This document shows, piece by piece, positions 48,064 to 59,004 of a stretch of DNA of 64,000 nt. The stretch spans positions 1,118,501 through 1,182,500 of the forward strand of contig OY992840.1 of the NCBI GenBank assembly GCA_963921425.1, written 5' to 3'. Under the pieces are notes generated by a model that was given only the letters and a program-made list of their open reading frames with translations, made no database searches and was not told the DNA's origin. This stretch comes from Dryas octopetala (Eukaryota; Streptophyta; Magnoliopsida; Rosales; Rosaceae). Made by a program: the position numbers and the translations under genes. Every line of letters begins with the position of its first letter. Positions within the stretch are counted from its first letter, which is position 1.

Positions 48064-49116
48064 ATGGTTAGAGGTCTTGGTTGGGCCAAAGATGAAGATA
48101 TTGCTCTAGTTCAAGCTTGGCTAGAGAAGTCTCCAAATTCGGAACTCGGTGCACAACAAAAAAATGATGTATTCTGGGCCGAAGTTTACATTGTTTTTCA
48201 GCGTAATTTGAGCACACCAACGGGCAGAACGATGGGCGCAATTAGATCACGGTGGAAGGACATTGCCGCCTTTTGCAACAAATTTTATGCCTTATTTTTG
48301 GATGCCGAAAGGAGACGTCAAAGCGGTGCGAATTCAGACGATGTGGTAAATTTTATTTTATGAATGTATATATTTAATTGAATGTTGTATGTTTATTCCA
48401 TTGTTGATACTTGATAATTTATTCATGTGCCATAATTTTTGTAGTTTGCGGACGCACTTGAGATATATAAAGACAAGAACAATAGAAAAAAGTTTAGCAT
48501 GCTCCACGTTTGGAAGGATTTAAAAGAATGCGTCAAGTACTCAGCTGCAAATTCAACTGTGCGAGTCAGAGATCAGGACGCACCGACCGATTACACACCG
48601 AATGATCAAGATGAGACTTGCCTTGATACAGATGATGATCCACCATCATGGCAACCGGTAGGCCCGTCACGCCCAAGGCCACTAGGAAGAAATAAAGCAA
48701 AGCGGGTCAAGACAACTGATCCCCACCAAATTCATATGTTGGAGGCAATTGACGAATATAATGATAGGTCACGTGTAGCTGAGGAAATGAGACATGACAG
48801 AGAAAGGGCGAGGCAAGAAAGAGAAGTGGCAAGAAACATGGCATGGGAAGCAAGAGAAAAGGCGAAACAAGCAAGAGAAAGGGCGAGAGAAGCAAGAGAA
48901 TAGGTGAAGCTTGAGAGGGCGATAGAGTGGGAGGAAGGTCAGATTATGGATAAAGACTTGACAAACATGAATGACATGCAAAGAGAGTATTGGGGATCAA
49001 AGCAAGCTGAAATAATTGCAAGAAGACGTGCACGTGCTACCTCTAGTTCAGCCGGATACTACCCGGATATGACCGACCTCAACCAGTCATACCCAGGGTA
49101 CCCTCCAAATAATTAG
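48064..49116 (+). CDS. PIF-Harbinger companion protein (Myb/SANT-like, ORF1)
   Basis: Exon 1 spans 48064 to about 48345 and exon 2 runs from about 48445 to the stop at 49114-49116, with a 99-nt intron (GATGTG|GTAAAT to TTTGTAG). The N-terminal half is a trihelix/Myb-like DNA-binding domain (WAKDEDIALVQAWLEKSPNS, FWAEVYIVFQ, RTMGAIRSRWKDIAAFCNKF). The C-terminal half is a long charged helix with repeated REREVAR/KARER units, then NMNDMQREYW. In this superfamily the companion brings the transposase to the ends or into the nucleus. One in-frame TAG at 48901-48903, within the repeated Arg/Glu helix, would truncate it before the conserved C-terminal segment unless misread; the frame is otherwise clean. 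The start is chosen as the first Met before the domain. Confidence 0.8.
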
Positions 49117-49290
49117 TGGATTTGAATTATGTTTTTATTATGTCTGAGATGTGAATTATATTTTTATTATGTCTGAGAGTTGAATTATGTTTTTATTATG
49201 CTTGAGAGTTAAATTATGTTTAGGATTTGAATTATTATGTTTAAAGTGACTATTCCCCTACCAGTAGGATTTGAATTATGTAGTGGATTT

Positions 49291-49540
49291 GAAGTGACTA
49301 TTCCCGTACCCTGCATGAAGTGACTATTCACGTACCCTGCATGATATGACTATTCACGTACTCTGTGTGAAGTGACTATTCACACACCCTGCATGATATG
49401 ACTATTCACGTACCCTGCATGAAGTGACTATTCACGTACCCTGCATGAAGTGACTATTCACTAACCCTGCATGATATGACTATTCACTAACCCTGCATGA
49501 GATGACTATTCACGTACCCTGCATGAAATGATAGGTCACG
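49291..49540. repeat. Minisatellite between the two PIF-Harbinger genes
   Basis: About nine to ten units of roughly 26 bp, each close to GTGACTATTCACGTACCCTG plus CATGA, with variants. It sits just upstream of the transposase start. Confidence 0.85.
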
Positions 49541-49644
49541 TACTTTATTATTATGAACTCTCTATAAATTGTGATAACTTCGTCAATTGAAATTCACATA
49601 GTTTTTATCTATTCAGGATAATTTATCATCCGATCAAAACTACG

Positions 49645-50994
49645 ATGAATCCTTCATCGTCATCTTCGAGTCCTCCCGAGATCGAGTATGACGATTCCGA
49701 TACTAGTTACGAGAGGGTAGAGGAAGGCAGAAGGCTGATGGGGTGTGTAATTATGTCCATGGGGCAATCAGTCGTCGCCCCACGTCCACGTCACGGTGGT
49801 ACGTGTTCTCGTCGGCGTTACACACGTCGGGATATGGAAGGCGCTCACGAGAGGCTGATGCAGAATTACTTCATCCCTGCACCAATAGAAGACACAGTGA
49901 CGTTTCGGAGACGCTTCCGTTTGCATCAACCCCTATTCAACAAGATTCTAAACGATGTGTGCCTCCATGATGATTGGTTCCAATCCAGGCCAGATGCCCT
50001 CGGTAGACTTGGTTGCACACCCCATCAGAAGGTGACTGCGGCATTGAGAGTGATGGCGTATGGCCAACCCCTCGATGGGGTTGCAGAGCTACTAACCATT
50101 AGTCAGGGCACCATAAAGGATGCACTATATAAGTTCTGTCGAGCCATCACCCACGTCTATGAGGAGGAGTATCTCCGCAGACCTAACTTGGAAAATATGA
50201 GAAGACTCATGCGAAAGGGGCGTCAGAGAGGATTTCCAGGAATGATTGGAAGCTTAGACTGCATGCACTGGGTGTGGCAAAATTGTCCCATGGCTGAGCA
50301 AGCTCACTATCGTGGGCACTATCATACAACTACCGTTATTTTGGAAGCAGTTGCCTCATACGACACGTGGATTTGGCATGCAAACTTTGGATTTCCGGGT
50401 TCTAACAATGACATTACCGTGTTGGACTGCTCACACCTTTTTGATTGGGAGATATCTGGAAGAGCCCACAAGGTGAAATATAGTGTCAATGATGTGGAAT
50501 TCAAAATCCCATACTATCTTGCTGATGAGATCTACCCTAAGTGGGCGACTCTAATTTCATCAATACGCAATCCAGTTTCGGAACCTCACAGGTTGTTTGC
50601 GAGGAAACAAGAGGGCTTCCGTAAGGATGTGGAGAGGGCGTTTGGGATTTTAAAAGCCCGATGGCAGATTATCAAACGACCTGCTCGTTATTGGGATATG
50701 GATGATATGGGTTATATCATGAAAGCGTGCATAATATTGCACAATCTGATTGTCGATGATGAGCGACAACAAGATGATCCAGCCTGGCAGGAGTTTAACG
50801 TGGAAGAGGTGATTAGAAGAGCAGAATCAGAGTATGTCGGCGTGGAACCAAGCATACAAGGTGGGCCTCCATCATCTTTACCTAAGGAGAATGTCCGTCG
50901 CAATTTGATTAGAAATAGGCGTGTGAATGAACACTTGAAGGAAAATTTGATTGAGCACGTATGGATCCAAGCAGGAGGCGCACCACATGCTTGA
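49645..50994 (+). CDS. PIF-Harbinger transposase, 449 codons, unbroken
   Basis: This single open frame belongs to the plant Harbinger (DDE_Tnp_4) family. The DDE residues can be placed: Asp205 in IGSLDCMHW, Asp256 in NNDITVLD and Glu330 in DVERAFGILKARW. An N-terminal helix-turn-helix region (QKVTAALRVMAYG, ISQGTIKDALYKFCRA) precedes the catalytic core. The Ser-rich N-terminus and the basic C-terminus (RRNLIRNRRVNEHL) are typical, as is the length. The start codon at 49645 is the first Met and no intron is needed. The enzyme cuts and rejoins at TTA sites. Intact residues and frame imply that the coding capacity for a catalytic protein is kept. Confidence 0.93.
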   Translation: MNPSSSSSSPPEIEYDDSDTSYERVEEGRRLMGCVIMSMGQSVVAPRPRHGGTCSRRRYTRRDMEGAHERLMQNYFIPAPIEDTVTFRRRFRLHQPLFNKILNDVCLHDDWFQSRPDALGRLGCTPHQKVTAALRVMAYGQPLDGVAELLTISQGTIKDALYKFCRAITHVYEEEYLRRPNLENMRRLMRKGRQRGFPGMIGSLDCMHWVWQNCPMAEQAHYRGHYHTTTVILEAVASYDTWIWHANFGFPGSNNDITVLDCSHLFDWEISGRAHKVKYSVNDVEFKIPYYLADEIYPKWATLISSIRNPVSEPHRLFARKQEGFRKDVERAFGILKARWQIIKRPARYWDMDDMGYIMKACIILHNLIVDDERQQDDPAWQEFNVEEVIRRAESEYVGVEPSIQGGPPSSLPKENVRRNLIRNRRVNEHLKENLIEHVWIQAGGAPHA

Positions 50995-51364
50995 GGGGCC
51001 AATGTTGTTTAGTTTATGTGTTTGTGGTTTAGTTTATGTGTTTGTATTGTAAAATGAAATAAATTGTATTGTGTTTAAGGTTTTTAATATTTTATATTAA
51101 TATATTAATATTGGTGTCATTTTGAAAAGCTAATTAAATTATTAACAATAATATAATATTCTTAATCATAAAATATTTTAAATATTTAATTAACGGGCAC
51201 TTAATCAATTTTAAAATTAAGTAAATGAGTTAAATATTAATATCCCCATATTTGGGCATCAATACCATTGTGTTAATGATCCCCAAAATCTATATTTTTA
51301 CACTTTTTGATCCCTAAAATTGATTTGGGTATTGGGTATTTGGGGATCCCCATTGTAGAAGGCC
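50995..51364. other. 3' end of the PIF-Harbinger element
   Basis: AT-rich transcript end and right subterminal region; nothing else seen. Confidence 0.6.
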
Positions 51365-51367
51365 TTA

Positions 51368-52394
51368 CTGCTGCTAGAGTCTGAGGCTTCAGAGGATGAG
51401 GAAATCCTAGGGCTAGAAGATGAGTTCACAGAGAGAATCAGAATCTTCCAGCCAGTCTGAAAGAGAAGAATGCGGATGTCAGGTAAATGTCATTTCCTTA
51501 GAGGATAATATGTTACTTGACTTGGTTGATAAAATACAGGATCCAGTCCAGAAAAGAGAGGCTTTGGAAAACCTGCTGGAAAGAGCTACAAAATCAATTG
51601 AAAAAAGGCAAAGCAGGATGGCTCAAGCTGACAAGTTTGAACCATACAACTTTTAAAACATTATCAACAGGATCCAGCAACAAGCCCCTAAAAAAGAGGT
51701 TACCATTGCAGACCTGAAAACTGAAGTTAATCAGGTAAAAGAAGAGCTAAAAGCTCTTAAAGGAAATATGTTTCATTTAGAAACCTAGGTGAGTGAAGGA
51801 AGAATACAGGAAAAAGAATTCGATGAATTCTTTCATGAAGAACAGGTTGAACCCTCTTAAGTTGAAGAACAGTCAATTAACTCCATTAACAAGGTAAGGT
51901 ACCAAAAATGGTACACCAAGGTAACTGTAATAGTAGATGTAAATGACAAATCTTTTCAATTTTCTACTATTGCTTTAATTGACTCCGGTGCTGACTTGAA
52001 TTGTCTGAGAGAAGGGTTAGTACCTTCTAAATATTTCAACAAAACCATCCAGGTTCTCAGGACAGCAAATGGTAAGAAATTGAGCACAGAATTTAAACTC
52101 TCTAATTCTGCCATATGCAATAATGGAGTTTGCCTGCCTGTCCAGTTCATCCTAGTTAAAGACCTAAATCAGGCCTGTATTCTAGGAAATCCTTTCTTAA
52201 GCAATTTATACCAATCTAACAGCATGCAGGTTAATCAAGAAGGAATCACTAGTGATGTCCAAGGAGTTCGAATCCATTTCAAATTCATTCAAGAACCCTT
52301 GTTTAAGCAAGTGGATATCATTGCTGACCAAGTAGAAAGCAAAGAGAAGTTTCTGTTATCTCTAAAAGAAGAGATACAATACAAGCATGTATAA
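51368..52394 (+). pseudogene. Caulimovirid post-capsid and aspartic protease region (fossil)
   Basis: The region runs from an acidic tail (ESEASEDEEILGLEDE) to a retropepsin-like stretch with the active-site phrase ALIDSGADLNCL at about 51973-52008 and CILGNPFLSN at about 52175. Broken. Confidence 0.75.
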
Positions 52395-52445
52395 AAGGTT
52401 CTAAAAGAACCTCATGTCCAGACTCAGGTAAAGGATTTAAAAGAA

Positions 52446-53820
52446 TTGTTTGATAAAAATGTTTGTTCTGACCTCCCTTCAGCATTTTGGGCTAGGAAGA
52501 GACATGTGGTAAAATTGCCATATGAGCCAGACTTTAAAGAGACCATGATCTCTACCAAGGCCCGGCCCATTCAGATGAACAAAAGACATTTGGAGCTATG
52601 CCAGCAAGAAATAAAGGATTTCTTAGCCAAAGGCCTAATTAGGCCCAGTAAGTCCCCCTGGAGTTGTCCGGCCTTCTATGTTGAGAAAGCAGCTGAGATC
52701 GAGAGAGGGGTTCCTAGGCTGGTCATAAACTATAAGGCCTTAAACCAAGCCCTGAGATGGATCAGATACCCAATTCCAAACAAGAGAGACCTCATTAACA
52801 GACTTTATCAGGCTGTTGTTTTCTCCAAATTTGACATGAAGTCAAGATACTGGCAGGTCCAGATAGCTGAAGAAGAAAGGTACAAGACGGCCTTTACTGT
52901 TCCATTCGAACATTACGAATGGAATGTAATGCCCTTTGGATTAAAAAATGCCCCTTCGAAATTTCAAAACATTATAAATAACATTTTCAATCCTTACTTA
53001 TCCTTTACTATTGCTTATATTGATGATGTGCTGGTACATTCCTCATTTGTGGATCAACACTTTAAGCACCTCAATACCTTTTTACGTGTAGTTATGGATG
53101 CAGGTCTTGTGATTTCATCTAAAAAGATAGAATTGTTTCAAACCAAGGTAAGGTTCCTAGGCCACAATATTCACCAAGGAACAATAATTCCTATAGACAT
53201 AGCAATTGCTTTTTCTGACAAGTTCCCAAATGAAATTAAGGATAAAACTCAATTACAAAGATTTTTGGGCAATCTAAATTATATTGCTGATTTCTACAGG
53301 GATTTGGCTAAGGACAGTAAACCTCCCTATGAAAGGCTAAAGAAGAATCCTCCACCATGGAGCCACAGGCACACTAAAGCAGTGATGGTCTTAAAAGCAA
53401 GAGCTAAAGAACTCTCGTGCTTAAGCATTCCTAAACCAGGAATGTTCAAGATTGTTGAAACTGATGCCTCTAAAAGGGGTTATGGAGGGATTCTAAAACA
53501 GAAGGATCCAAGTTTTAAACAAGAACTTTTGGTGCGCTTTACTTCAGGGGTCTGGAATCCAACCCAACAAAACAATGCCACTATTAAAAAAGAAATTCTT
53601 GTAATTGTTTTAACTGTTACAAAGTTTGAAAGCGATTTATTAAATCAAGAGTTTCTTATCCGAGTTGATTGCAAAGCAGCCAAAGATGTTTTAAAAAAGG
53701 ATGTTAAAAACTTGGCTTCAAAACAGATTTTTGCCAGATGGCAAGCCATCCTTTCAGCTTTTGATTTTTAAATCGAATATATCAAAGGGGAAAGTAACTC
53801 ACTCCCATATTTCCTAACTC
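52446..53820 (+). pseudogene. Caulimovirid reverse transcriptase and RNase H region (fossil)
   Basis: Seen in order are KARPIQMNKRHLELC, RLVINYKALNQALRWIRYPI, FSKFDMKSRYWQVQIAEEER, MPFGLKNAPSKFQN, the AYIDDVLVHS active-site box, FLGNLNYIADFYRDL and the RNase H region with ETDASKRGYGGIL, RVDCKAAKDVL and SKQIFARWQAIL. The pattern is that of Caulimoviridae rather than Ty3/gypsy. Counted within the fossil as broken. Confidence 0.88.
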
Positions 53821-53952
53821 GTGAATTTTTGCAGGGCAAGGATAATGAGGCGAAACCACTACATGGGGAAGAGTCCTCAGAAGGTGTCTCAAAGGCACCT
53901 AGAAGATGTCCAAGGGCACACCCAGAAGCTTAAGCAGTCTCTGGGAGAGGGT

Positions 53953-55511
53953 CCTAAAAGGACCCCGTATTACCCAACCCTAGAGGTTGGCGTATCAATA
54001 ATTGAAGATTATGAATTGGCTAAAGAGCCAAAAACTGTCGCTAAAAGCTACCTTAACAATCACTGTGAACCTAAACTAGGATCAAAAAATCAGCAGTGGT
54101 TTGAATCCTTATTAATTGAAACCGGTTCTGTCAGAATTTCTCATAATTACCGCTCAAGATGGGTAATTGGTTTTTCACAGTTCTTCATCCTGGACATAAT
54201 CTCTGCCCAAGAATAGGGAATGTCCCAATTTTCTAAAAGAAAATTTGTAAAATTTGAAGGCATGTTCCCTGCATGGTTTGATTACTTTGACTACAAGAAG
54301 GCTTGGGAGATAACTCTCTTCTTTCAGAATGAGCTATTTTCTCATTCCTGGTTCTTCCAATTCCAACTAAAGGCTAAAAAGCCTATTCCTAACTGGTTCA
54401 AAGAATGGTTCGCGGTTTGGGGTCCTGGTTCTGATCTTCTGCCGCCTGCAGTATTCGAGAGCCTTAGACTCTTTGGATTGGCTAACACTAATGATGTCTC
54501 CCCATGGGACATTGGTATGTGGTTTTATGCCCTCTATAATCTTTGTTAGATTCTAAAATGGGATTATTGTTTTTCTCCCGAAGATGAAGACGAAGGTATT
54601 TACATCCCGAATCTCAGGAGGTCTATCTACACTAAATGGTGGGACAATTATAATTATAACCATATCCTTCCTCCCATCTTCAAAGTTAAGTTGGTCAAGG
54701 AAGTTGTCCCTGGATTCTCCTCTAGGGTCTCTCCTCCCGGATCTTCCTCATCTTGCCTAAAAGGTCAGATCTCCAAGCTCATGGAAGAAAATAAGTCCAT
54801 CCCAAAAGAAGTCCTAAAGAAGGCCTTAGAAGAAGTTTTTGACTCAGACTCTCAATCAGTTGGGCCTGGTGATAATGAAGATAATTGCTACAACATCTTC
54901 TCTCCACTCAATTAAAGTTGCTGGCCAGCTGTTTTTGTTGTCTCGTTGCTAAAAGCAAAGGCGTCCGTTTTAAAGCACCACGTGAAGAATCCACTTCTTG
55001 TCGGCCATTTGTCATTTTGCTAAAAGGCAAAGATGCTCTTCAATAATGCTCCACTACGTTACGAAGGAATCTACTTTATTTCTTTTCGTTGTTGGCCACT
55101 TGTTTAGGCCTTTCTGTCATTCCACATGGCTATAGTGTAGTTTTAGGATCTATTTAAAGGGTCTCTCCCTTCATTGTAAGGCAGGCTCAAATAGGTTTTA
55201 GTTTATTTGCAAGTATTGAGTTTTCTTCTGAGTGTATTCTGGAGATCTATTACTCCAAGTACTTCCATCTGTAAGTTTGATGTTTAATGCAATTCTGGCA
55301 TATGTTTGCATATTTCAATTCTTGTTAATTTGTTTGTTTATTGCTTATATTTTAACTTTACTGGTTTTCAAGCTTAAAAAGGATTAATCTCTTTCTTATG
55401 AAAGTTTCTGGGTTTTACAAAGGTCTTTACTGCTTTGGAAGTTTTTTCTAATCTCTTTCTCTTTTGCAAAGTTTTATCTGCTTTTCCGGATCTATTGCCC
55501 TGGGTTAGATT
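53953..55511 (+). repeat. LTR-like direct repeat of the caulimovirid fossil, 3' copy
   Basis: This is the partner of 42706-44264, with the same length to within a base or two. It is preceded by the purine-rich CTGGGAGAGGG, a plausible plus-strand primer, and ends at the base where the 5' copy meets the primer site. Host sequence (AATACTCGAG) follows. A promoter-like TATTTAAA lies at 55151. Confidence 0.88.
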
Positions 55512-57081
55512 TAATACTCGAGAGGACCTCAAGTAGGATAGCCGAAAAACACACGTACCTCGTGTATAGTTTTTCAAATAGCAATCGAGTAATACTCGAG
55601 AAGACCTCGAGCAGGATTGCCGAAATACACAATTTATGTATAGTCATTTCTTGAGTAGAACTCAAGTACTACTTGAGTAGGATAGCCGATTTACTACTAA
55701 AAATTTATAGATTGTCAAGTTGCATTCGATTACTAGCTACTCGAGTAATGGAATAACAATCAGACAATAAAGGTATAGAGTAAAGAAAAAATCAAACAAC
55801 TTCTGCAAATAAAGAGAAAACCAAGCATTACAGTAATACATTGAATCAACAACTACACAATTATTAAAAAAAAAAAAAAACCAGCTACACACACTCAAAT
55901 TGTTATTTATTTATTTATTTGTAAACTTAGAAAATTAACAATGAACACGCGAGTATTTTAGAGGGTAGCTAGAGTAGAAACACCTAATTTGATGAACAAT
56001 GATGGAGCAATACTCGAGGGGTTGATATATTCACCAAATTCAATACAAAGAACAAAATATATATATATATATATGCAACATTGCTCAAAGGGCCGGTACT
56101 CGAGGTGCTCTCGATGTGTTCTCGAGGTGCTCTCGATGTGTTCTCGAGGGTCAATTGTTCAACAAATTCATAACAAAGAAAAAAAAATAAATCTGCAATT
56201 TTTCTCCATGGGTACTCAAGAGGTCGATATTTACCAAATTAAATTCACGCAAGAAACTATCCCCCGACCTCAATGGTACCTGCAACCTCCACCAATACCA
56301 AACCCATCCACCATCAACATCCTCATAAGCCATCTATTCTCTTTATTCAACACAAAAAACCAAACCAAAAATAACAAAATAGCATATCAATGCCATAAAA
56401 GCAAAAGGGAAAAGCAAAAATTTTAAAAAATTTTACCTATGCGCAGGAGGTTCAACAAGTCTCGCAAGAAAGCGTGGTGGCGACTCGATGGTACAACAAC
56501 TTTGTATTGCGACGGTTCACAGAGTGGATCTCTGCTGGAGTAGATTGCGAGGAAGGATGTGAGACTAACTAATGTGAGAGAGGGTGATAACGTGAAAGGA
56601 AAAAGGAAGGGGCTGAGCTATGTGGTGGTGAGTGGTTGAGTTGTAGTGGTATTCTGGTTCAAATGGGTAAAGAAGTTGAGAGAGAATGAACGTGCTGGAA
56701 GAAAGGGGAGAATCCATCTCTTATATTTGAAGTTAAGGGCAATTAAGACTATTCACATAAGTTTTTGGTTAGATTTCTATGAAAATAAAAAAGTGGGTTA
56801 ACCCATTTTTTAAAAAGAGGTCATTTTTCCAAATTTCTCAAAAAAAATTAGAGAGAGTGGTCAAGAAAGCAGAAAAGGGTGGTTAAATTAAATAGGTGCA
56901 CTCATAAAACAAACACCCCTAGCTATCATGTACTGCACAATGAAATTAAAAAGAAAAAAGAAATTTAACTGTTGACAATTATAAAATAGTCTTAACGTTA
57001 CCATGAGCGCATGCCAAAAGTCTAATAATTAATTTCTAGTTCATGCTTGTCAACACTCATGTTAATTGAGGGTATTTTTTA
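55512..57081. repeat. Spacer with CTCGAG-rich tandem repeats
   Basis: At 55512-55750 degenerate units of about 75 bp share AATACTCGAGAAGACCTCGA and GGATAGCCGA. At about 56100-56150 a 22-bp unit (GAGGTGCTCTCGATGTGTTCTC) is repeated twice. A TA run lies at 56055-56075. From 56400 to 57080 I recognise no gene; a candidate minus-strand leader region was not supported by any exon. Confidence 0.6.
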
Positions 57082-57421
57082 GGGAGAAGTTCATTGACAC
57101 CTCCTGAGGTTTAGACTTATTCCAAGTCAGACCCCTCAAGTTTCATTTATTCCACCAACACCCCATATTTTTAACATATGCAAACTTCTACTAATAGTCA
57201 AAGGGTAAAATCATCATTTGAACCTTACATAAATATGAGTTTAGGTTCAGGTAAGAAAACGATGTTTATTTTTTATATTTTTGTAAAGTTTTAATGATGA
57301 TTTTACCCTTTGACTATTAGTAGAAGTTTACATTTGTTAAAAATATGAGGTGTTGGTGGAATAAATGAAATGTGGAAGGGGGATAAATCCAAACCTCATG
57401 AGGTGTTAGTGAACTTCTCCC
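57082..57421. mobile_element. MITE with long inverted repeats
   Basis: The left end GGGAGAAGTTCATTGACACC and the right end on the other strand, GGGAGAAGTTCACTAACACC, are nearly identical, and pairing extends through most of the 340 bp (for example GGGTAAAATCATCATT against AATGATGATTTTACCC). The flanks TATTTTTTA and TTTTTTTTA could be a 9-bp target duplication, which would place it with Mutator. No coding region. Confidence 0.85.
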
Positions 57422-57588
57422 TTTTTTTTATGGTGCTGAAGTGAGATCTACGATCAAAGTTGATCATTTGAAGTGAAATCTACGATCAACTCGCATTGAT
57501 TAAATGGCACAAGTTGAAAGAGCGGCAGAGCCTATCTTTTCCTCTATCATTATTGTTAATTAATTAATTAATAAAGGAGGCGAATCCG

Positions 57589-57832
57589 TGACACTATATT
57601 TTTTATACAAGTTTTTAATGGGCTCATTTCATATAGGATTTCAACGATCCGAACTGTCTATTTTTTAAGTCTCCAATTAAGGATCATTTTTGCAAAAAAT
57701 TAGGTAAATTAGAAACTATTTACCTACAATGGTTAAATGGTCAACAAATAGACAGTTCGAATCATTGAAATCCTATATGAAATAAACCTCATTAAAAACT
57801 TATGTCAAAGTTCTTGTAAAAATATAAGGTCC
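57589..57832. mobile_element. Small inverted-repeat MITE
   Basis: The arms pair as TTCATATAGGATTTCAACGA against its complement at about 57753-57785, and the outer AAGTTTTTAATG also pairs with CATTAAAAACTT. The inner phrase GATTTCAACGATCCGAACTG resembles the core of the foldback element at 25787 and 26108. Non-coding. Confidence 0.75.
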
Positions 57833-58459
57833 ATTGATTTTAACTACTAAATTTTAATAACGTTTTAGTTTAGGTATCAAAATTAAATAGCATTTTAGAT
57901 TAACTACTAGTTGAAAAGTCAAACAAATTAATAAAGTAAAAAGTATTAGAATTTACAAATATTACATCACATGCTACTACAATCAAAAAATAAAAATAAT
58001 ATTACATCACAAATATTACATTAATTTATACTATATTATATTAAAAAAATAAAAAATCAATCCAGTCACAACTTAACTGTGACTGTCTTGGTAAATTAAA
58101 AAAGACAACTCACACCATTATACTATATATTATTTTGAGTAAAAGTATTGTTTTGACCTCTATTTATATTAATGTAAATAATTAACAACCCCCTACTTAG
58201 AGAAAAAATCTCTCATAACCCCTACCCAAAATCTACCTCTCTCATAACCCTCAATCTTACACTTAATATTTTCCTGAACCCCCTAGTCAACTAATACCCA
58301 ACCAAGTTTGACTCCATATCTTTTAATTTTCCAGTTTTACCCATTTTATTTATTTTTAATTTCCATAAAATTTTAATTATGTTTTTTTTTTTTAATTTCA
58401 GTCTCTGTTTCTACCCCATCTTTGACTCCCCATGTTTTTTTAATTTCACATCTCTATTT

Positions 58460-58464
<5 letters not shown>

Positions 58465-58539
<75 letters not shown>

Positions 58540-58540
58540 T
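58465..58540. repeat. (CT)n microsatellite
   Basis: About 35 CT units with one interruption. Long open frames across it on both strands are artefacts. Confidence 0.95.
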
Positions 58541-59004
58541 TCTTTTCCCGTCGACGCATGCACCACTGTCCAGCAACAGTTTTCGGCCAGACTGGTCCCA
58601 CCATGCTCGCCTCTCTGATCCCGCTTCCTCCCCTTGCCCTCCACTTTCCACGAAACCCAACAACAGCAATGGATCAACCCAAGCAGACCCAAGCTACTCT
58701 GTCGGCGATCTCCATTTTCCGACAGCATCGCGGTCTAACTCTGGCACCATTAGCTTCCTCTCCTCCCAACGAACACGGTGGTACCCATCGATCATCCAAC
58801 CGACCCTCGACGGCGATGGAACGATGCCAAACAGCAGCGAAGCCTCCGCCGACGATCTTTCTTTTCCAGCAGTGTCGCAACCTAGCTCTGGCACCAATAT
58901 CTTCCTCTCTTCACGCTGAGTCTGTCCATGCCATTTCCTCACTCCGACCACCACTGGGCACGACTTTTGCGAAGCTACAAAGCTGCGGCTTCTCTGCCCA
59001 TTAT

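Larger units (their letters stand above)
47369..51364 (+). mobile_element. PIF-Harbinger element, complete, target duplication TTA
   Basis: The ends are GGCCTTCCACAATG and CATTGTAGAAGGCC, inverted with one or two mismatches. TTA flanks it at 47366-47368 and 51365-51367. Length is 3996 bp. It carries both genes of the superfamily on the plus strand, a Myb/SANT-like companion protein and a DDE transposase. The subterminal sequence GGGTATAAAATGGGTATAGC on the left is echoed by GGGTATTGGGTATTTGGGGA on the right. It lies in the caulimovirid capsid region. The transposase frame is open, so the element could be recent and possibly active if the companion is made. Confidence 0.95.
42705..55511 (+). 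mobile_element. Endogenous caulimovirid fossil (florendovirus-like), main copy with LTR-like direct repeats
   Basis: The order is direct repeat 42706-44264, tRNA-Met primer site 44265, movement protein 44390-44985, capsid region with zinc knuckle 45032-47368, protease 51900-52394, reverse transcriptase/RNase H 52446-53820, a second frame of unknown function, and direct repeat 53953-55511. The reverse transcriptase (KARPIQMNK, MPFGLKNAPSKFQ, AYIDD) and movement protein are of the Caulimoviridae. One long polyprotein followed by a second frame matches florendoviruses. A PIF-Harbinger element sits in the capsid region. It is broken by roughly half a dozen or more changes plus that insertion. The two repeats differ by only a few percent by eye, so it is a fairly young fossil. 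Confidence 0.88.
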
